DNA of 33,467 bases from Gnetum montanum (taxonomy: Eukaryota; Streptophyta; Gnetopsida; Gnetales; Gnetaceae): contig MNCI01008100.1 of NCBI GenBank assembly GCA_015680685.1, positions 9,076 through 42,542 of the forward strand, written 5' to 3'. How positions within the stretch are numbered: position 1 is the stretch's first letter; each line of letters starts with the position of its first letter. Below the pieces are notes generated by a model. It searched no databases. It saw only the letters and a list, made by a program, of their open reading frames with translations, and was not told the DNA's origin. Positions 1 to 10,200 of this stretch are shown here, piece after piece. The position numbers were made by a program, and so were the translations under genes.

Positions 1-400
1 TTCAAGTGCCTGCGACCTGCTGGGGACCCTGGGGAAGGTCCTGGGGGGTCTAGACACTCCACTTTAGCATGTTTTGAGGAGTTTTTGAGCCCCAAAAGTT
101 GCTGTACGCTGGGCCTTACGCTGGGCATGTGTAGGCCAGCGTACAGGATGCATACTTAGTGAAAACCAAGTATTTTGAGCTCAAAATTTGCCAAGTTTGA
201 GGCCAGATGTCCTCGTAGATGTCTGTGGGTCCCAGGGAACTTTTACTTGCTTACTTTGACTTCGTTTGATGCTATTTTTGAGGCTTTCAAGCTTGGTCAT
301 GCTAAGGACCAACATGACTTAGCTTAATTTTTGTCTTCAAGTGTTAGCCAAAATTTTTGTGGTGTTTCAAGCAATAAACCTTTAACCTATTGTTGGTTCG
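1..400. other. Unassigned left-edge segment, possibly the end of another LTR
   Basis: No coding motif is visible. It holds an imperfect inverted repeat (arms 102-115 and 134-146, CTGTACGCTGG-type) and a perfect 16-bp palindrome, ATTTTGAGCTCAAAAT, at 172-187. An AATAAA lies at 373-378, just before the point (about 400) where homology to the gypsy gag of the neighbouring element begins. Dyads followed by a poly(A)-like signal at an element junction would fit the end of an inserted LTR from another family, but no terminal repeat or target-site duplication can be tested because the other end is outside the window. Confidence 0.3.
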
Positions 401-1048
401 AACAACCGTACAAGGAGAAGACCTTTCTTTAGAACCAATAGTCCAAATAAGCTCTCACAAACACAAGTAGTTGAGCCTCCAAACGTTCCTCCATCAAATA
501 AGGCTTTAGAGCTCCCTTCAAATCAACAACAGAGCTCAACGCACACAGTTATGTTAACACATACCATCACTGACTAGATAAAGGTGGGCCACCTTCCCAA
601 GAAATTCTATGATCCTAGAAGTTCCTTAATCTACCTCCAAGTTGTTGGGAATGAACCACATAAAGCTCTTCTTAACTCAGGTTCTGGAGTCAACTTAATA
701 TCACAAGAAATGTATAAAGCCTAGAACCTACCTCCACTAAAGGAGAGTAATATTTGCTTAGAGATGGCTGACCAATCCATCACTATTCCCTTGGGATTGG
801 TGGAGGACATCATTACCACTGTGTGTGGTTGGTCATACCCAGCTGATTTCCTAGTAATACAAGTCAACAACGACAAGGGGGACTTTCCAATAATAATGGG
901 AAGGGCATGGCTGAGTACCATGAATGCATGCCTAGGAATCTGCAATCTTTCCCTAGAAATATCTAAGGAAAACACTTATGGAAAGATCGAGAAGAAGAAG
1001 GTTCCATGCATGACATACAGTGATATAGAGGGTGATAGCGTATAGGAG
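401..1048 (+). pseudogene. gypsy gag C-terminus and aspartic protease remnant
   Basis: The reading passes through a short gag tail ending in PFFR (about 410-425), a proline/serine stretch, an IKVGHLPKKF segment (about 575-605) and a retropepsin-like region. The catalytic triplet reads N-S-G in ALLNSGSGVNLIS (about 664-702) where the family has D-S-G, so the active Asp is lost. The second half is open from 764 to 1045 and holds GWSYPADFLVI and DFPIIMGRAWL, the flap and C-terminal part of the fold. At least two in-frame TAG stops occur (near 572 and 721). The same segments recur at 24.4-24.84 kb with different lesions. It is a dead copy; in life the enzyme would cleave the Gag-Pol polyprotein. 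Confidence 0.75.
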
Positions 1049-1480
1049 CGTTCAAAATCTCCTGCATGCAACTAGTGTGCCTAGGAAGTTAACATACAAA
1101 AGTTCTTGTATGTAGCAACACAACAAGAGAACACCCCGTGGTTGACAGCTAATATAGAGAGCAACACACCAATATGCATGGAACTAACTGGGGGGTCAAC
1201 TTGCGCCCATGAAAAAAGCATAGATGCATTGGATCAAGAGTGTCACCAACTTCCAACCCTTAATCTGAAACCACCAATTGAGGGAAGTTGGAAACTCTTA
1301 GAAAATCCAAATGAGTACTCTGATAGGAGAATACTAGTCTGTGTGCAATTGACCAACCCTTATCATGAACCTAGAATGGTCTATGCACATAGCACATTTG
1401 AAAGAGGACAATCTTGCTCACTATTTTGAATCTCTCCCTTCCAATTCAGTCATGGGGGAGATGACCACCTATGTTGATCA
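1049..1480 (+). pseudogene. gypsy protease-RT linker remnant
   Basis: The reading LYVATQQENTPWLTANIES (about 1104-1160) aligns with LYTATTQQEDTQWLITN in the linker of the 21-30 kb element, which places this between protease and RT. The rest to about 1430 is open in one frame but has no catalytic motif. RT does not follow; the sequence passes into a T-rich tract instead. This is the point where pol has been deleted. Confidence 0.55.
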
Positions 1481-1504
1481 TTTGAGGCCCTTAGTGTTTT
1501 TTAA

Positions 1505-1549
1505 ATTTTTGTTTTACACATTTTTATTCTACACATTTTTGTTTTACAA
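1505..1549 (+). repeat. 15-bp tandem repeat, three units, at the pol-tail boundary
   Basis: Three consecutive 15-bp units of the form ATTTTTGTTTTACAC (1505-1519, 1520-1534, 1535-1549) are followed by a degraded fourth and a poly-T run. A comparable T-rich stretch with repeated TTTTTCA and ACATTTTT words lies at 29.0-29.17 kb in the other plus-strand copy, at the same place between pol and tail. Confidence 0.7.
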
Positions 1550-3359
1550 ATTTCTTTCACTTTTCTTGTTTTTTTTTTACAACATCGTTTATACTTTTTC
1601 ATTTCTTTGTGTGTTTGATTACTTTGTTTGATTCGTCACTTAACAAGTGCTTTGAAGATGGTATGAACTATATTCCATTGATTGCTAATGTTTGGTTTTT
1701 ACCTTTAAGTTATGATGTTCATACTAAGGTATGGTTCTTTTGATATAACAGGCAATGAGTCCACATCATCCATACGTCGATGAATTTCTATGGTCTCTTT
1801 GGCTTAGAACTGTACAGTCACCTTTCTCAATAATAAGAACTATCAATGAATCGGTGATTGGGTATTTCTCAAACTAAGGATGGACTCAAGGATTGAAAAG
1901 GGTATGACTTCAAGGGGATTTGATGCACTTGTGCTGGCCATTCTCTTGGGTTCTTGGATGTTTTCTTCTTGAGTTTTCTTACCATTCTGACGTTGCCACA
2001 TTATCGAGAAGCTGAGAAAATAAAAATAATAAGTCTTTGCATGGTGTGGTTCTCACACAAAAACAAAAAAAAATAGTGAGAATTCAAAGCACACCCCTGA
2101 GATGAAATAATCATTTGGTCTACACTCATTGGTTATGGAACTAAAATAAACATGTTCCCTCTAACTAACACCCTCCTCGCTTCCTACTTTCTCCTCCTTT
2201 GCTTCGTCGGAATGGTGGTGGCTCTTTGGTGAAGGCATTCTTGTTACTTCAAGTGGATGGATGGGCCGAATGTATTAATGCAAAGTCACTGAACGTGGTT
2301 TGGTTGAGGCCATATTTGGAATGGGATCTACTAAGTCACATTAACCATTAATACACAAGGGGCTGTACACCACCTTGTTCTTGAGATTCCATTTCATTCT
2401 CTTCTTTCCATCCTTCTTTCCCCATTTATCACCACATTGCCAGTTGTATCAATAGTCCATATTCTGGTGGATGCATTGTTTTCTTTTTGGTAAACTCTTG
2501 TGGTTAAGACTTTAACTCTTATTTCCAAATGACATTCTTAGAGCCTACGGACTCTTTAAATGTAGGATTGTTAGGGCATTATGGGCATGAGCCTGCTTTG
2601 GGAAGGATCCACTGGCATTCCTATTTGGTGCATCCATTAAATTCTTTCCCTTAAAAATGTGTGCAATCACCAATTATGTTGTTCATTTCCATCTTTGACA
2701 TCCATTTTATCAGCGTTGTTGTTGTCTCTTTTTCTTCATCCTTCTTATTCCTTCTCTTTTTCCATTTTATTGCTACCAAAGGTTCACTCTCAGTCATGGG
2801 GGTCCTGGTCCAATTTTTTCAATTTTCTCCTAACCCCTACACCTCAGGTAGTCACCAGTATTATATCTTCAAATCTATATCAGCCATAGCACAACTCAGC
2901 CAATGGACCTTACACCGAAGTAAGGTATCAATTACATTATGATTCATTTATCCTTGCTAATATCAAACTGTGTTGTGTGTGCAGATGGCAATCATACAAC
3001 AATGGATTGGATATGGAGGGAACATGTGGAATGGACTGGTGTTGAAGCAGTTATGCAAGGAACAAGATTGATGATGCACTTATGGATGGACAACGAAAGG
3101 TGCAATCTTGGTGTCGGCAGCAACAAACTTCTTCTTTTCTCTCTCTCTTCTCTCTCTTCTCTCTTAGCTGCCAAATAAGGTTGGATGTCAATTGTATATA
3201 GCATTCACTCTTATTGTCATGAATACTAATTTTGTCATGTATTATAATGATGATCCGTTCACATGTCACCTCATTCGCCATTAGTTCCATTCAAGTCAAT
3301 AATCCCATACCTTCCCAATATTTTGTAAGGAACTCAAGGATGAGTTTTCATTCAATCAT

Positions 3360-3366
3360 GGGGGTA
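3360..3366 (+). other. polypurine tract of gypsy element 1
   Basis: GGGGGTA sits directly against the TG that opens LTR A. A purine run at this exact position is the plus-strand primer site of LTR retrotransposons and supports calling LTR A the 3' LTR. Confidence 0.55.
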
Positions 3367-4149
3367 TGATGGGATGCGATATCGCATAGGCCGTGATATC
3401 GTGTATGCAATATCGCAGCCTAGGGCTAGTTCTATAAATAAGAGGTAGTTGTCCCTTGTTTCTCCATCTAGATCTAGACCCTTAGCAAAACTCTGGCGGT
3501 TTGACCATTCCAGAGATAGAATAATTTCCATGTGCCCGCAGTAGGAGTCTCAAAGTGAACGAATCTTTATTCGAGAAAATTGTACCTGAGCACACATTTA
3601 TGTACGAAAATAAAGATGAACTTTCTGATAAACCTTACAGTGCATGGACTAAGCTAATTAGGATTTAATTAATGTTAAATGCTTAAATGCTTTCTTAGAT
3701 AATTAATCTCTTTCTCAACCCTCAACTCCTAGTTAAGTGCATTCAGTACGACCGCTTCGAGCACGTGTGCTACGCTTGGTAACCTAGTAACGAATAGCGT
3801 TTGGTAATCCCAGTAGCATTGCACCGGTTCAGGGTGTGTACAACAACTAGGAACGGATACTGATGCTAGGATGATTAAAGCTTAGTTAGTGAAAGTTAGT
3901 TACTTAGTATCTTCACCCTTTCCTCTCTTAGCATAGGAAATAAAAAGATAAAATACATACAAATCATATACCTCAGACTTACTTAACCATACAACCGTAA
4001 CAATACAAGTAAGTCTGGGAAGACAATGATTGATTAACCTTAAGTGTTCCATAAGGCGCGTAAGCACTTAGTCCTTGGAGTTCGACTGGATCACGCGTGA
4101 GATGCTCATATTTGTATGGTTGAGTGTAGGGGTACCTCACCACTCATCA
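3367..4149 (+). repeat. LTR A, 3' LTR of gypsy element 1
   Basis: It starts TGATGGGATGCG and ends CACTCATCA, giving inverted termini TGATG...CATCA. Parts in order: a U3 array of GATATC-type cores (3378-3414), TATAAATA (3433-3440), CTTTATTCGAG, an AATAAAGATGA signal (about 3610), two tandem CTTGGTAACCTAG-type motifs (about 3775-3820), and a conserved GTAGGGGTACCTCACC end (about 4127-4141). The same order occurs in LTRs B, C, D and E. No primer site follows and a polypurine tract precedes it, which fits a 3' LTR. The next base, 4150, is copia gag. Confidence 0.85.
3378..3414 (+). promoter_or_regulatory. U3 dyad array of LTR A
   Basis: Self-complementary cores GATATC (3378), GATATC (3395) and AATATC (3409) are spaced 17 and 14 bp. 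The first lies in a perfect 14-bp palindrome, ATGCGATATCGCAT. The array ends about 20 bp before the TATA box, an enhancer-like position. Confidence 0.6.
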
Positions 4150-4838
4150 AATGTTTTTTCTATTTTTTTCCTTCTTAACTTGAATCGACCATGAATTTGG
4201 TTCCAATTGGGATCACATTTCATGGATCTCCCTCTCATCATTGTTAAGGCCTCCGCCTTGTTTGCCAACCTATCTTCCTTTTTTTTGCACCGACTTTCTT
4301 CTTCAAGAACTGTAGCTGTAACCTTGTCAAAGACAAGATCATCCATAAGGACATTGTTGATCAAGTTAATGATGAGTTGATCATATGAATCAGGTAGACT
4401 TTGAAGTAGAATTTATGCACGTTCACATGCATCTACTTTATAAACTAACGATGTAAGTTGAGCAAATAAAGTATTTAGGATGTTGATATGATTAGTTATA
4501 GATGAGGTTTCTACCACATGAAGAGTGTAGAGTCTTCTTTTCAAGAAGATTTTGTTGTGGTGTGATTTAGCCTCATACAACTTCATCACAGTGTTCCATA
4601 TTTCTTTCGCCATCTTCTTCTCTGCAATACTTGAAAGAATCCCATTTGCTAGTCCCAAGTGTAAATTGGCAATAGCATTATCATCCATTTCATTTCACTT
4701 GTCATCATCCGTGACCTCCCACAGCCTTTCTCCAATAGCTGCCAAGCTATTATCTTTACACAAAATTACTTGCATCTTCATTTTCTATAATGTGAATTTG
4801 CTTCCATTGAACTTCTCTATTTCGTATTTGCCAACCAT
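4150..4838 (-). pseudogene. copia gag (UBN2-type) remnant
   Basis: The ATG at 4836-4838 opens MVGKYEIEKFNGSKFTL, the N-terminus typical of plant Tnt1-like gag. Downstream come MDDNAIANLHLGLANGILSS, EIWNTVMKLYEAKS, IFLKRRLYTL, LLQSLPDSYDQLIINL and VLEEESRCKKKEDRLA, in family order, then a basic stretch before the break. In-frame stops replace expected Trp codons (after KFTL, and in the DDDK-stop-NEMDD stretch), and another follows ACERA. The CCHC knuckle is missing because of the gypsy insertion. The intact protein would form the particle shell. Confidence 0.85.
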
Positions 4839-4880
4839 TTTGAAAACTTTGTATGCAAGATCTACAACACAGACTATGAA

Positions 4881-4896
4881 CCTAGTTTTGATACCA
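4881..4896 (-). other. copia primer binding site (initiator Met tRNA type)
   Basis: The minus strand reads TGGTATCAAAACTAGG, against the usual copia site TGGTATCAGAGCCAGG: 13 of 16 match and all three differences are transitions. One base separates it from the end of the LTR (TAACA). Confidence 0.8.
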
Positions 4897-4897
4897 C

Positions 4898-5308
4898 TGT
4901 TATGGAAAGGGGATATATGAGGGATCTGAATTAAGATGAGGGAGATCCCTTTTGATAGAGTAAAAGAACTCAATCTTCTTATGCAAATGCAAAAAACCAA
5001 AAACAATAACAGCAAGCTTTATTGTATTTCTTAAAAATCACAAACATTCAACTCTCAACTCTTATGTATATGATCGATCTGAGGAAAGATTTAAATAGCC
5101 ACATCTAGGATTAAAAAATTGAAAAAATCTAAGATTAACTGACATAGATCTTCACAACACGTTTAGAAATCTTATCTCATCTTTAGCGAAAATTCTAAAA
5201 CTATTAGACGGTAGAAACAAAAAGTGTAGTTCATAAATAATAAACTACTAATTCATTGCTGTGATCTGCTGCCTCACAGCTATTTTATCATGATAACCAT
5301 GGCCAACA
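4898..5308 (-). repeat. copia 5' LTR
   Basis: On the minus strand it begins TGTTGGCCATGG and ends CCATAACA, the classic TGTTG...TAACA ends, with a length of 411 bp. An AT-rich TATTTAAAT box lies at about 5090-5100. It directly precedes the primer site, so it is the 5' LTR. The partner 3' LTR is not in the window. Confidence 0.8.
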
Positions 5309-6121
5309 ACATTTTCTCATCTGGATTCTATTGCCACCATGTTGCATGATTTGATTGGACAATAGTGACAGAGTCATTGTCAGGGTCTTTGAATGAAGCC
5401 TTAGTAGTTGCATTATCCACCATTCCACCTCTTTCATGAATAGTTCATTCTTGGCTTTTTAGAGTGTAGCCCAAGTGGGTCTACCCCATGACCCCATCCA
5501 TGCTTAACCTAATATTCCTTGTTTTTTTTGGAAGCAGTGAAATACGTCTAGTTTCCATGCAACTTCTCTAAAGAAAAACTCCATCAATGCCTCTAATTTA
5601 CCACTTATATGCATGTGCAATATAATAGAGCTGTGCATATTCCCTATAAAGGCTACCCTAGAGAGATGAATCCTCACTCATTAACATTGAAAATCTATGT
5701 AATTGTCTGGCAGACTTGGCTTTTAGGGGTTTTGAATGTGACACATTGAACCAGTTTTGAGCTGAGATCTTCTTCGTGGCTACAACTAGTTTTTGATTGT
5801 TGCTGTTGTGGGCTTGCTCATGTGCATTGGACCCATAATTTTGGTTGGCATAACAATATTATGTGTTGTGCTATTGAAAAATGAGGTTGTGCTTAAGCAT
5901 TGATTTGTGGGGCCTTCTTCTATCGATGGTTAAGATTAGCAGTGTTTCTGGGTGAGCAGTGTAGTGCTTGTGCATGCCTCTTGCCATTTGATGGATGGGC
6001 TTCCTGGTGAGTTTGTTCCTTTTTTGTTTCTATTTTTCTTTTATCTTAATACACTCTCTACTCTAATTTCTGAAGCATTTATGTTAGGGCCTATTGGGTC
6101 TACACGATCCAAACTGTCTTT
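5309..6121. other. Flank and probable 5' untranslated part of the L1 LINE
   Basis: No coding frame or known repeat was recognised. It sits between the copia LTR and L1 ORF1 and may contain the L1 5' UTR; the true L1 start and any target-site duplication cannot be placed by eye. A CCCTATAAAGG box occurs at about 5642. Confidence 0.35.
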
Positions 6122-7287
6122 TTGTTCTCTGATGTTGAAGAGAAAAAACGAAAAATAATGGACTCCTTCAACAACAATTCACAGCCCACTGAGAATACTA
6201 CTAATATGGATGATAACGATGTTGTCTTATGTTTTGATGTTTTTGAAGACATCTTTGATCAAACTATTCAAACCTTCACCCATCTTTATGCAATTGGCTT
6301 TTTTATCAACATGATTTCTCCTACCTCAATTTTCTAGAAATGGGTTAAAAAGTTTTGGGAATCTCAAAACATTAAATTAATCTTAACTTCTAATCTTACC
6401 AGAGGGTTTTTTCTTTTCTCTTTTGAAACCAACCTATGGCAGATTTCATGGAACAATAATCAATTTATAACTTTTATGGATTCTTTTTAGTGGTTCAACC
6501 TTGGGAGGATTTTGACACTGAAAAAGAAAGCAAAAATATTTTGCTAGTATGGATAGAATTTCCAAGGCTTCCATCACACTTTTCTTCACATAATGACATT
6601 ATTGCTATGTAGGTTGGGAAGGTCATCAATATGAAGTCTTTTTTAGGTTTCCATCCAAGACCAACTCAGCGAGTGTGTGTCAAAATTGATATGCAAAAGC
6701 AGCATCTCAACTCATTGGAATTTTATGTGAAAGGAAAGACTTTTTTATAAAAAATTTCATATCTTACACTCCCAAGCCATTGTTAGTATTGTCCTGATGC
6801 TAATCATTGAAAAGCTCAATGTCCATAGCTACTAGCCAAGATTGAAGCTGAGAGAATTTTAGCTAAATAAGTTAGTAAGGAATTAAAAGATAAAAATATA
6901 TCTAAGGTTATATGTAATGGTACTATTGAGATGCACTCCTTGGATAATCTTTTTTCTTCAAACCCCAAGATGACAAATGTGGAAGACATGAATATTGAGG
7001 CTACTAATGTTACTAAGAATCCTCTTGACCAAGAAGGGGCTCCAAAGGATACTACTAGTGGTTGGGAGTAAGTTACCCAAAAATCTTATACCTTAGTTAC
7101 ATGTGACAATAGTATCTTTAGTGATTTCCCTAAAGGGTACCAATCCTCAACTATTGCTAATGCTAATCAATCCACTAGCAAAAGAGCTAGTGCTTGTCAT
7201 CCTTTAGTAAATAGCTTTGAGTCTAAGAATTCTTTTAAAGCTTTAGTAGTTGAGGGAGATCGTCCTTCATCTTCACATCCACAATGA
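6122..7287 (+). pseudogene. L1 ORF1 (DUF4283-like RNA-binding protein) remnant
   Basis: It opens around MDSFNNNSQPTEN (ATG at 6158). A hydrophobic GFFLFSFET block (about 6403) and a frame reading LLVWIEFPRLPSHF (about 6540-6585), then VGKVINM, GFHPRPTQRVCVKIDMQ, follow the DUF4283 pattern of plant L1 ORF1. A degraded knuckle (C, YC, then H and C) follows near 6778-6825. The C-terminal part is Ser/Asn/Lys-rich and ends SSSHPQ-TGA at 7285-7287. Several stops and shifts are present. The protein normally coats the element RNA. Confidence 0.7.
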
Positions 7288-10200
7288 AGTGTTGCTCATG
7301 AAATGTTAGAGGACTCTTGGATCCCTGTAGAAGATATATAGTCTAAGATTATATTCGTAGGCATTCCCTAGATGTTTCTTGTATTCAAGAAGTTAAAATC
7401 CAAAGATTCCATCTTCAAACCTATTGTAAGAGTATTTTTCCCAATAGTTATTATGTCTCTACTTACCATGAACATGGCAAAGGGGGAGCTATAATTCTTC
7501 TTCACAGTAAATAGTAGGAGTCTATTATTGATCATGGTTGTGATAATTCAGGGCATTGTTGTTGGGTTTAGTTACAATATGCTAATGAAATCCTAGGGTT
7601 CATTTTCATTTACGCTTCTTGTAACCTAAATGATCGAAAGCTTTTTTGGAATTGGCTTGGGCACAACTTGCCTGCAACTAATTGGATCATCATAGGAGAA
7701 TTTAATATGATTGAGCATCTAGGGAATAAGTTTGAATGATAAATAGGTGGTTTAGACAACAATGAGCTTTCCATTTGGCTTTCATTGAAGAGCAAATTGA
7801 ATTTGCAAGGAGCTAATGGAAATTACCCCTCTTCTAGTACTTCTAATTAGTTTACTTGAAGTAATGCTAGGCATGGATACTCCTACATTTCTTCTACGTT
7901 TGATCAGGTCTACTTGTCTGCAAATGCTTCTATTCAATTTACTACTATCGATGGTGCTCCTGTTCAAGCATATTATACCTAGGTTCTATCTAATCATTAT
8001 CCTATTCACTAGTCTCTTTCCCTTTCTAGCTACTCCCACTTTCCCAATGACCTTTATATTTTTAATAGTGTCTTTCTTCGCGGTAGCTCCCTTTTCTCTT
8101 TATTACTAAAAATATGGAATCTACATCCTAAACCCCTTGGAGAATATGGTTGGATTGATTAGTGGACTAACACTTGTACTTGCCTGCAGTGGTTCTCTAA
8201 ACATGTGGATAAATTAGTCGCTTCTTGACTAAATTCTCATAAGTCCAACCTTCAAAAGGAAATCTCCTTATTACAAAATGCTATTAATAGAGGTGAAGCT
8301 ACTAAGGCTCAATTCTATCACTTGCAAATTACCAAGGAGAACATGCATATTATGGATCACCCCATGAAGCTAGAGGTGCTCATCTTTGCACTCGTCTTTC
8401 TTGGCTCTGTATGGGTGACCAAGCTACTAAAGATTTTTTTTGCCTCCTCAAAGAGAAATACTTGTCTCCTAAAATATTAGCTATTCAAGTTGATGATAAT
8501 ATCTCTACTTCCAAGACTAACATATTACAGCCTTTCTTTGATTTTTACTCTAAACTTTTTATAAAGACAATATTGATCCCACTGTAGTTAATACCTGCTT
8601 AGGAGTTATTACTTGTTTTAATCAGTCCATCTTTGGTAATGCTACTCTTCTTTCTAAACAGGATCTTGGTAAGGCTCTTCAACAACTTCATGATGGCAAA
8701 GCCCTTGATATGGATGGTCTTCCTATAGAATTTTTCAAGAACTTCTGGCCCACTCTTTAAGATACTGTCTATAGTGTGTATAAGGAAGCTCTTAGGAAAG
8801 GTTCTTTTCGCAAAGTGATCAATGTCGGTATTATTAAGCTTCTATCCAAGTCATGAGATCGTATGAGCATTAGCAACTAGCACCTTATCAATGTTATCTA
8901 CAAAATTATTGCTAAAGCTATAGCTAATAAATTAAAATCTTTTCTTCCTCATCTCATTAGCAAAGAGCAAACTGGTTTTGTTCAAGGTAGGTATATCATA
9001 GATAATGTTATTACTACTATTGGCGACTTGCATTGAACTTCTTCCACTAATCAAAAAGGCATTTGTCTTAAGCTAGATTTTGCCAAAGATTATGACACTC
9101 TTGATTGATCCTTTTTAAATAAGTGTAGTTAAGCATCATAACTTAGGTACTGTTTTTTGATAGACATATCAATCTTGTTTAGTTAGAGGTCTCTTCAATT
9201 CTTTGTATTAATAGAACCTTCTCTAAGGTTATTGAGCTTCAAAAATCAATATGACAGGGATGTCCTTTAGCTCCTTATCTTTTTATCCTTACTGCCGATG
9301 CTCTTGGAGTTGTTCTTAGAACTCATAATGATTCTATGAGGTTAGGAGGTATCTCTCTTCCACAAGAAGGAAAAGAGCTCATTTATAGCGAGTTTGCATA
9401 TGACACTTTTCTCACTTTTCTCAAGGACCATAATAATTTTAACACTACCTTGGATTGCATTGACATCTATTATAGAGCCTCAAGAGCTAAAATTAATTAG
9501 AACAAAATGCAAGCTATTTGGTCTAGCTTCTCTCCAAGGCCTATTTAGACTTATCATTTTAATATCTAGTGGCTTTCTCCTATAGATGTTTTTACCCTTT
9601 TGGGTATACTGATAGCTTTATTCTCTACTCCCACTACCTTATGGAATAATGTGATGGAAAAAGTGAAAAATAAAGCTTTGAATTGGGCTTCTAAACTCTT
9701 ATCTCTTATAGGTATATTTATCGTAGCTAACCATATTTTGAGCTCCACTCACGTGTACTACTCTTCCTTCATAGCTCCTTCCAAATCTTCCTTTTAGAGC
9801 ATCAACAAAATTCTTAGGAATTTTTTATGGAGGGATAAGGACAATCAAAAAGCTTCTCATTGAGTTGCTTGGGATATTTGCATTTTAAGCAAGGAACACG
9901 GGGTATCAAGCCTTCCCTCTATTAAGCACCAAAGTATTCTCTTGGCCTCCAAGTGGGTTACTCGTTGTATAGAAAGAGATGAATCTTGGAAGATCCTTTT
10001 TAGGCATAATATGTCTTATCTTGGTAATCACCATAGATGGAAAAACACTCATTGGAGCAATTGGATCACTAGTAGAGGTTCTTAGAATATTATATTTTCT
10101 TTCCTATTCAAGCAAATTTGGCGGTGTTGGAGTCAACTTAAAGGCTTTTTGCAATGGAAACCTACCCAGTTAAGCTTGAGTTCTTTGTCGATGCACTCCA

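Larger units (their letters stand above)
1490..3366 (+). other. gypsy 3' tail between pol and 3' LTR (non-coding)
   Basis: About 1.9 kb with no conserved protein. Blocks align with the tails at 29.2-30.2 kb (plus) and 17.6-16.4 kb (minus). Examples are the GAAAAGGGTATGAC block at about 1897, matched near 29457, and the block around 2570-2620 (GGGCATTATGGGC, then GCTTTGGGAAGGATCCACT), matched near 30088 and, reversed, near 16660-16720. A CT-rich microsatellite lies at about 3130-3170. A branch-point-like TGCTAAT and a TGTGTGTGCAG acceptor-like sequence occur at about 2954-2984, just before a 28-codon ATG frame. Env-like genes occupy this position in some OTA elements, but no env motif was recognised. 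Confidence 0.6.
401..4149 (+). mobile_element. Ty3/gypsy element 1, truncated and lacking RT, RNase H and integrase
   Basis: Order: gag C-terminus, protease, a linker, a T-rich tract, a long non-coding tail, a polypurine tract and a 3' LTR. The gag, protease and linker parts align with the element at 21.1-30.3 kb, and the tail aligns with that element and with the minus-strand element at 16.4-17.7 kb. Between the linker (ends about 1430) and the tail (starts about 1490), the whole RT, RNase H and integrase region present in the 21-30 kb copy is absent. LTR A ends exactly where copia gag begins, so this element inserted into the copia element. Its 5' part lies left of the window. Confidence 0.8.
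4150..5308 (-). mobile_element. Ty1/copia element, 5' part (LTR, primer site, gag)
   Basis: On the minus strand the order is LTR, an initiator-Met-type primer site, then gag. Gag is cut at 4150 by the gypsy element, just before the zinc knuckle would begin. The rest of the copia pol should lie beyond the left window edge, on the far side of gypsy element 1. Right of the LTR, at 5309, the flanking sequence begins. Confidence 0.85.

Noticed and set aside
2659-3290. Overlapping short frames as an env-like gene
   Set aside because: They are in several frames and both strands, with a CT microsatellite and no signal peptide or fusion motif; not supported beyond the weak acceptor site noted.
4552-4920. 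122-codon plus-strand frame as a gene
   Set aside because: It is the antisense of the copia gag, primer site and LTR end.
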